Shown: positions 57,821 through 64,000 of the stretch, one piece after another
How positions within the stretch are numbered: the stretch's first letter is position 1
Layout: each line of letters opens with the position of its first letter
Origin: Kalaharituber pfeilii
Taxonomy: Eukaryota; Ascomycota; Pezizomycetes; Pezizales; Pezizaceae
Direction: 5' to 3'
NCBI GenBank assembly: GCA_015179045.1
Contig: WHUZ01000005.1
Location: 992,001-1,056,000 of the forward strand
DNA length: 64,000 bases
Notes under the pieces: generated by a model
What the model saw: the letters and a program-made list of their open reading frames with translations, nothing else
The model's database searches: none
What the model was told of the DNA's origin: nothing
Position numbers and translations under genes: made by a program

Positions 57821-59235
57821 TCACCAGCTCACCATACCGGTTTTGCGGTAGAACCCGCCCCGTATTTGTTCGGGATGTACAATCTTGCCTTGGAGAATGG
57901 TGTATTTTACAATACCCTTTATTGTTTTGTTAGTTCTAATATTGTTATCGTTATAGTCGCAGGGCCATGTTTTAAGGGTAATGCTCTCCGTGCAACATAA
58001 ATACTCACCTCAACATGCTTCGGCGCCACCCTCCCTAACCAAACTCCCATTCCATCCACCTTTCGATATAAAAGTACGTTTCCGGCATACTTGTGTCCCC
58101 CTATATGGTTAATAAAATATATCCCGACTCCTCCAGGCCGGTTATCACTATGGTCGCGGTAGAGGCCCAGTGGCCGAAGATGCCGTTCGAATTCACGGAG
58201 AAGAATGGGTGCAGAAATCCCGCAGCGGGCATCGCGGCGACGATGCGAGCAAAGGAGGATGATATAGTCATGCGAACAGGGGTGAGAAAGAAGCTTGTCG
58301 CCGGGAGAGGAGGATAGGGAGAGAGTAGCGATGGCAGCGGTTGGTAGTTCAGATAAGTTGGATGGAGAACTTGTCTGTCCGTTTTGCGGGGATTTTTCAC
58401 TGCTACTGGGTGTTCCTGATTTCTCTTCTTTGACGGTTTCCTCCCCCCCTTCCTTCTCGACTTGCACCTCCTTACTTTCTCCATTCACTCCCGCATCACT
58501 CTGCTTCGGGCCCACTTCGTTCGCTCCCAGGAGCGTCCGCGTAGTTGGCCCAGGGTGGATGAAGCGCCGAATTAGCTCGGGTGTGTCCTGTGGAGTGACG
58601 TGCTCGACGATGGTGAATGATGGAAGAAGGAGGACTGTCGTGGGCATGGGCTTTTTCTGCTCCTCGGCAGCGTAGTATTCTGGGGGAGGGGGCATATTGG
58701 AAGCGGAAATCATAACACGCTGTAAAGATGGTTAGCAACGCTGCAATGAAATTGCAGTTCACAATGTGACTTTTGCTGAATTAAGTACTAAGTTGAGGAA
58801 AATTACTATCAATCGGATGTCTGTACATGACCATAAGAATTTCGAAGAATTTTAAGGAAAAAAGAGAAAAAGAAAAAAGAGAATCTCACCTTACTCCCTG
58901 TCATCCAACTCCCCGTTCTCGATTTCGCCAGCGCCTCCATCACACTCCCCTTCTCATCCTCTACATCCCTCACCCAATCAGTCTTGCCTGTGGCAACGAT
59001 GGCATGCACTGCGTACTCGTTCGCCTTCCCCCACAACTCATCACTCGTGTTAATTCCAATCTTAGCGAACTTTTTTCGGATACTCATTCGGACAGGATTC
59101 ACAATCATGTAGACAGTCTTCACCGTCCACAGTTGGGTCAACGACCGGAAATAATGTATCCTTGGTGGGCTTGCAGATGTCCGTTGGACTGGCGCCAAGG
59201 AATGCTTTCGTGCTGTCAAGGAGGCTTCGGACCAT
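57821..59235 (-). CDS. Apd1/Aim32-like thioredoxin-fold [2Fe-2S] protein (sucrase/ferredoxin-like)
   Basis: Three exons: 59235-58890, 58719-58009 and 57916-57821; introns of 170 and 92 nt. The product is 383 residues provided one A is removed from the A6 run (59071-59076 on the plus strand), where the frame slips between PNEYPKK and FAKIGINTSDELWG. Features: CLHDCESCP near residue 45, HAIVATGKTDWVRDVEDEKG (about 85-105), an acidic, disordered Ser/Glu insert (about 180-250), LLCSHRRRDARCG (about 270-282) and NHIGGHKYAGN (about 319-328). In yeast Apd1 two Cys and two His in these last motifs hold an unusual [2Fe-2S] cluster; Aim32 is the mitochondrial paralogue. It ends GGFYRKTGMVSW. Role by family: redox or drug-stress related, not settled. 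Divergent from the RraA-like gene with 712 bp between starts. Confidence 0.88.
59071..59076 (-). other. One-base frameshift in an A6 run inside the Apd1-like gene
   Basis: On the coding strand CCG AAA AAA GTT CGC TAA stops the frame; with five As it continues KKFAKIG, the frame used by the rest of exon 1. No intron fits here. Sequencing error and real mutation cannot be told apart from this sequence. Confidence 0.8.
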
Positions 59236-59947
59236 GGTTTTTCCTTATCAGATGCCTAGCTTTCTGGGAGCTGCTGTGTCGAGAGGATATTTTAACAGTA
59301 AGTGCTTATCAGATTGTAGGTGGGAGATTTATCAGATGGTGAGTTGACGAGGGTTTATCAGATTCAGATGGGATGCCGCACAGAAGAAAATGCCGCACAG
59401 AAGAAAAAATGACTAGGCGCGGTGACACAAAACTCTGAAATTAAGTAGCCCAGACTACCTTCGCCCTCCGCCTCCCCATTCCCGTTCTGCAACCCCATGA
59501 TATTACCAATGCTCTAGTCACAGAACCTCTCCGCTTGCTAATTCTCACTGTATATATGACATTCTCTCTCTGTGCTTGCTGCCCGATTACCCGTACGCGT
59601 ATGCAGTGCACACAAAGTGCGTTTTCCAATGACAAAACAACCGTTCAACCTTCGCATGATCCTTGCCATCTTACCATGCAAGGGCACTCGGCTTCGGGTG
59701 TCCATCGGTAACACGTTTCAAGAAGTATTGGGAGGCATTAGTCATATCTTCTGACAATACGAGACCAGCCAACTTGGTTTAGATCGTAGTGTAACTATTA
59801 AAACTTCTGCGAGTGAGAGAAAGTCGAAGCGGAGAAGGTACGGAGTACAAGTCTACGTAACTGATCTTTAGAGCACTGACACTTGTTCCTTGGCTTGTGG
59901 TCATTGAAAGGGTAGAGCAGAATAACCTTCTGTGCATCTGGACAGCC
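59236..59947. promoter_or_regulatory. Shared divergent promoter region
   Basis: 712 bp lie between the start codons of the Apd1-like gene (-) and the RraA-like gene (+). I see no gene in it and cannot name a regulator site. Confidence 0.5.
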
Positions 59948-61450
59948 ATGACAGACTCACAGTCATCACTTGATAAACAACTTCAGCAGCTTAAGCAGTA
60001 CTCTGCATGTGATGTGAGTGGTAAAGTTTCTCATCATTGAATTTCTAGTGATATCCAATGATTAATAATGTCATAAAATGCTATACCTGTTATATCTATT
60101 TCACCTGGTTTTTACATACGGCCTCATGATCTCATGATATCCTCTTATTAACGCTTAATAATTATACTGATTCCTATACCAACAATTTCTATCCTACACT
60201 CTGGATTACCTTAACACATATGTATTGCTTTCATGCAGGATTGGTCTGATACTATATGTATAGGAGATATATCAACTAATTAGAGAAAAATATATGCATA
60301 GATTTCCGATGCGCTCCTCAAATTGAAGGTTCCTGAAGCCGGATTCATTGCTGATATGGGTTCGTACACTGTTTTCAGTATCATATATATACCTTTTTTT
60401 CCCTTCCCCCCCCCCCCCCCCCCCCCCTTTTCTTTATGATGGCAAAGAAAAGCCAATATATTGTTGTCAGACGACTTTTTGAGTTTTGGATATGGCGCAA
60501 AAAGGATGACTACATTTGATAATCGAAGTGATGCATCATATATAGTCAGACATATATACCCATACCACCAGTTCCCAGGCTGGAGCCTGTAGATGCTAAC
60601 ATATTCCCCTCTGCTACTCTTCAATAGTCCTCCGCAATCCCTCCAATCCCTCGAGTCCAACCTTCACCACCCCCATTGCGGCTCCAGCTTGCACTGTCCT
60701 CTTCCTCCCGAAATCCACCCCACCTCCACCCACTCTAGTCACACCAACGGCCCACTTCGCCGACCAGCTCACCCCAGACACAATCGTCGTCATCTCACAA
60801 CCTCCTGATCAGCGAAATGCTGTGGTTGGTGGGATCGTGGCTGCAAGAATGCACAAAATTGGGGCCAAGGGAGTCGTCGTTGACGGGCGAGTGAGGGATT
60901 TGGCGCAGCTGGAGGGTAAAATGCCGGTATGTGTGTGTTAAAACCGGAATCCCTGCTTTGGTCATATGTGATGAGGTCAGGGTCAATTAGCACAAGGCAG
61001 GCATTACCCTCAATTTTAGACTAACGTAACCACTCCTTTTCCTTGCGTCGTGGTAGGTTTTCTCTCGTGCCATCTCCACAGTATCCACTAGCGCGGCCTC
61101 TGTCTTCCATGCAATTAACATACCCATCATCCTACCAACCAGCAATATCACAGTAAACCCTGTGCGTCTCTCTACTTCACCCCAAAACTTGACTTCTGAC
61201 CACACACTCTCTGCAATCAACCCCCTTCCCATCCCCTCAACTCATGCTAACGTGCCGGGCCTACCTACCAAAGGGTGATATCATCTTCATCTCTCCATCT
61301 CCAGATGCAGCGGCAGTCTGTATCCCCCGAACCCTGCTCTCAAAAGTCCTGGAAATTCTCCCAGCAATGGTATCAGCAGATAAGCTGGCATTAGACGATG
61401 TTGAAAGTGGGGTTCCCATCACTGAGGCATTCAGGCTGCGTCGAGGTTGA
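59948..61450 (+). CDS. RraA-like protein (HMG/CHA aldolase-oxaloacetate decarboxylase fold)
   Basis: Five exons: 59948-60013, 60302-60359, 60628-60926, 61057-61161 and 61274-61450, giving 234 residues, the usual fungal length. The RraA fold shows as CDISDALLKLKVPEAGFIAD at the start, DTIVVISQPPDQRNAVVGGI (about 92-111), ARMHKIGAKGVVVDGRVRDL (about 114-133, with the R and D that place substrate and metal in 4-hydroxy-4-methyl-2-oxoglutarate aldolases), the AISTVSTSA segment, and VNPGDIIFISPSPDAAAVCI near the end. Fungal members are often labelled dimethylmenaquinone-methyltransferase-like, a misnomer; a pyruvate-type aldolase or oxaloacetate decarboxylase activity is more likely, though unproven. 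The first two introns (288 and 268 nt) are much longer than others here, and the second contains C22. Confidence 0.9.
60406..60427. repeat. C22 homopolymer within RraA-like intron 2
   Basis: Uninterrupted C run between a T run and TTTTC. Confidence 0.95.
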
Positions 61451-63701
61451 TAAAACAAAATCTTTTAGACCAAGCTAAATCTTTGAGGTTTGCAAATGTG
61501 CGAAACAAGAAAGCAAGGAATGTACAGGCGCAGTAAGCAAAAGGCAAAGCAGATAGTAAAGTACTAGTTCAAACTATTCACAAATGGCTAGGTACACTCT
61601 CCAACTGTTATACACATGTACTATGAAATCTCCGTAAATTCTTCCAGCAGTCCATCACACTCCTACTGCCCCTTCCACCCCTTCCTTTAAAACCACTTCC
61701 TAGCCATCCATAGTCTCCTTTCCGCGGTCCTTCATAGTAATAAAATAGAATAAACATGCAAGTCAAATGAAATTAAAAGAAACCCAAAAACAAAGAACAT
61801 GGAACAACCCAATGGTCCCCTTTTTTAATGGTGATAATGATATTGATCAGAACAATAATCAATCGCCTTCCCAAATTTGCTTGAACCAACTGACTCAAAT
61901 CAGCAAAATATAGAAAGAAAATGAGAATAAACGCAAGAACCGCCGTAGACCTATCATTCTATCACGTCTCAGTGTTCAGCCATGTACTTCCATTTGCGCC
62001 AACTGCCACTAGTATTGCAGAGCGTTCTGTTAAACTCAGTTTCTTGATTCTTGCTACCTAGAAACTAACTGCTAATAGAACTAACTGTCCTACAACATCC
62101 TGATTCTCCTGCCTCCCAACTCGATTTTTTCAGCACTCATTCATACAAGCACAAACACATGGAGATTGATACTTTTTTTTTTCAAGAAAAAAAAAAAAAG
62201 AAAAAGAAAAAGAAAAAGAAAAAGAAAAAGAAAAAGAAAACAAGAAAAAGAAATGCATTGTGTTCATCGTATTCATATCATATCATATCTATATAAATAT
62301 CATGGCATTCACTTCATTTCCATTTACCTGTTATGTGAATGCAGTGTAAAAATGTTGTATTTTTTTTAATTTCATTTTCTGTTTGGTCATTGACATCGTG
62401 ATAACGAATGTAAATATGTTCGTTGCTAGCGAGCGAGTGGTATGTTGATTATGCAGATATACTTATGCTGTGTATGGCTGTGTAGCTGCATGGAACGATA
62501 CGACTAAACCATGTTTTTGGTTTTTTTTAACCGCTCAAAAGCAAAGGCAAAAAAAAAAAAAAAAAAAAAAAAAGGTGCACAGAAAAAACACAACTCTCCC
62601 CAACAACCAGCCCCAGATAGAACGCAGAAATATGCACGGGTGTACTGTAAGTTTAAGTGGTCGTGATGAAGAAGCTTAATCCCTCCTCCTTTTTTCCTTG
62701 CCCTTCTCTCTTTTTTAACCTCAACCTTCCGTTATCTTTCACCAATCTGACTTGCTCTCACTGTCTTATTTCGTCCCCTGGACCCTCCTCCCCTTCGGTC
62801 CCTCTGAAGCTTTATGGATGGAAATGCAGGCAAGAAAGCAACAAGAAAGGTGGTCACGTAAGCGTATAGACATTAACGGATGGAGGAAAAAAAAAAATGA
62901 TGGTCATGAAAAGAAAATGAAAAGGTATCAAAGAAAGCCTAATTCCTCTTTCTTTCTTATCATCTATCCCTTTTCTTGCCCAGCTTCACCGGAATGAGCC
63001 AAGCAGCGCTTGAATTCCATGCAATATCTTCACCTTCGTGAGGTTGCCACTCCACTACAGCAAAAAGGAAACAAAGACGTGTATGAATGGAGATGGTCAC
63101 AAGCAACTCAGTAAGCCCAGATACTAACAAAACACCACAAGAACCCAGACATTACGTAAGAAAACAAACATAAATCAAAACAAATCCAAACGTTATTCAA
63201 GTGCGAACAAGCAGCATAGCAAAATAACTAGTTATAAATAAAGAATAAACATCATATTACATGCGACAGAGAAAAACAATGGCAAAAAGAGGCAACCATC
63301 CCAGAAGTAAACAACCGGCAAAGGAAACAAAGTTGACTGAAATTTCCATAGTACAATGTGCTTATCCATCCCCCTATCAGACGATGATTTAGTTGAAGGA
63401 GAGGGGAATTAGATAATACTTTTCATAACGGAGAAACATTAAAACACAAAGAGTTAAATAGGCAAACCGAAAAATAAAATTTAGCCATGCAGAAATAGTT
63501 ATGGAATTAAAACTTGTGGTCTGCGTGGTGAGGTTTAGAGGGGTAAAAAAAGGGGACGAGGCTGGTAAAAAGGGTAATGATTGAAAACTGAAACTTTCAT
63601 CTTCTGTAAGCAGTATTCCTCCCTAGGGTATCGTACAAATCCTGAACAAATAACAAAATTAGAAAACAAAATAGAAATAGCAATGAACACCTCTCGATTG
63701 C
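61451..63701. other. Intergenic region between convergent genes
   Basis: The RraA-like gene (+) and the gene at the right edge (-) converge on this 2.2-kb A/T-rich stretch. It holds an AAAAAG microsatellite (about 62196-62243) and an A24 run (about 62550-62573). No gene is supported. Much of it may be 3' UTR. Confidence 0.5.
62190..62250. repeat. AAAAAG microsatellite
   Basis: A run followed by about eight AAAAAG units. Confidence 0.9.
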
Positions 63702-64000
63702 TTAGAAGGCCCACCCATCAGCCTCAACCTTTGCTCCAAGATTTAAGGTTGGTAAGTCCAAGGCAACCTTCGGCACCGGATCCTCTCTTCTCTTCACTGG
63801 ACTCTCCCGAATGGGCAACTGTGTCTCTTGGCTTTCGGGACTCGGCTGCACCAGCCCGACACGACCTCCTTTTGGCGCATTGTTCATCATAAAATTGCCA
63901 GTTTGCACGTCTATGATGCGCCAACCATCCTCAATTGAAGCCTTGACCCATGTCTTCAAGCCGTCATGAACGGCAGAACAACCATGGAGACGCTCCTTGC
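63702..64000 (-). CDS. 3' end of an unrecognised gene (runs off the window)
   Basis: Minus-strand frame open from the window edge to a stop at 63702, about 99 residues of C terminus. It begins ERLHGCSAVHDGLKTWVKAS, continues EDGWRIIDVQTGNFMMNNAP and ends in a Pro/Ser/Glu-rich tail (PIRESPVKRREDPVPKVAL). Absence of stops and a natural codon pattern support coding; the first half looks like the end of a folded domain. I do not recognise the family. The start and upstream exons lie beyond base 64000. Confidence 0.6.
   Translation of the reverse strand, partial: KERLHGCSAVHDGLKTWVKASIEDGWRIIDVQTGNFMMNNAPKGGRVGLVQPSPESQETQLPIRESPVKRREDPVPKVALDLPTLNLGAKVEADGWAF

Overview
The window is nuclear DNA of a filamentous ascomycete. 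Genes carry short (about 47-95 nt) GT-AG introns with CTAAC/CTAAT-type branch sites, and the conserved proteins are typical fungal ones: Cdc24-type RhoGEF, Sct1/Gpt2-type acyltransferase, Trm112, GDP-mannose pyrophosphorylase and an Apd1/Aim32-like protein. Gene density is low (about ten supported genes in 64 kb). Intergenic DNA is long and rich in homopolymers, minisatellites and degenerate DNA transposons. This would suit a repeat-expanded genome such as that of a Pezizomycete, but the taxon is an inference.

Layout. 1-7 kb: a nested pogo/Tc1-like MITE (87-903), a small Cys/His-rich protein (3015-3374, +) and a small secreted cysteine-rich protein (6835-7230, -). 11.8-14.4 kb: a five-exon glycerol-3-phosphate acyltransferase (-). 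14.4-19.8 kb: no gene, but three unrelated tandem-repeat fields and a 33-bp near-perfect palindrome. 19.85-27.2 kb: a very large disordered protein with three IQ-like motifs (+), interrupted by a one-base homopolymer frameshift. 30.8-31.3 kb: TRM112 (-). 32.9-36.5 kb: Cdc24 (-), whose promoter and first intron are full of microsatellites. 43.85-45.8 kb: a decayed multi-exon gene of unknown family (-). 46.0-48.0 kb: a SET-domain lysine methyltransferase (-). 48.9-50.0 kb: a TIR element carrying a broken Myb/SANT-like ORF. 50.4-51.8 kb: GDP-mannose pyrophosphorylase with a 7-nt first coding exon (-). 52.8-54.7 kb: a broken Crinkler-like gene (ubiquitin-like header plus PD-(D/E)XK nuclease-like domain), followed by short palindromic and inverted-repeat elements. 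57.8-59.2 kb: Apd1/Aim32-like ferredoxin (-), also with a one-base homopolymer frameshift, divergent from an RraA-like gene (59.9-61.5 kb, +). The right edge holds the 3' end of an unrecognised gene (-).

Functional links are loose, as usual for fungal chromosomes. Cdc24 (polarity), GDP-mannose synthesis (wall glycosylation) and G3P acylation (membrane lipid) all support hyphal growth but do not form a cluster. I found no convincing rRNA, tRNA, CRISPR or secondary-metabolite cluster. The most unusual material is the decayed gene at 44-46 kb, the broken Crinkler-like effector gene with a 46-bp palindromic insertion, and C:G-to-T:A-type nonsense changes shared by the relic ORFs, which fit repeat-induced point mutation.
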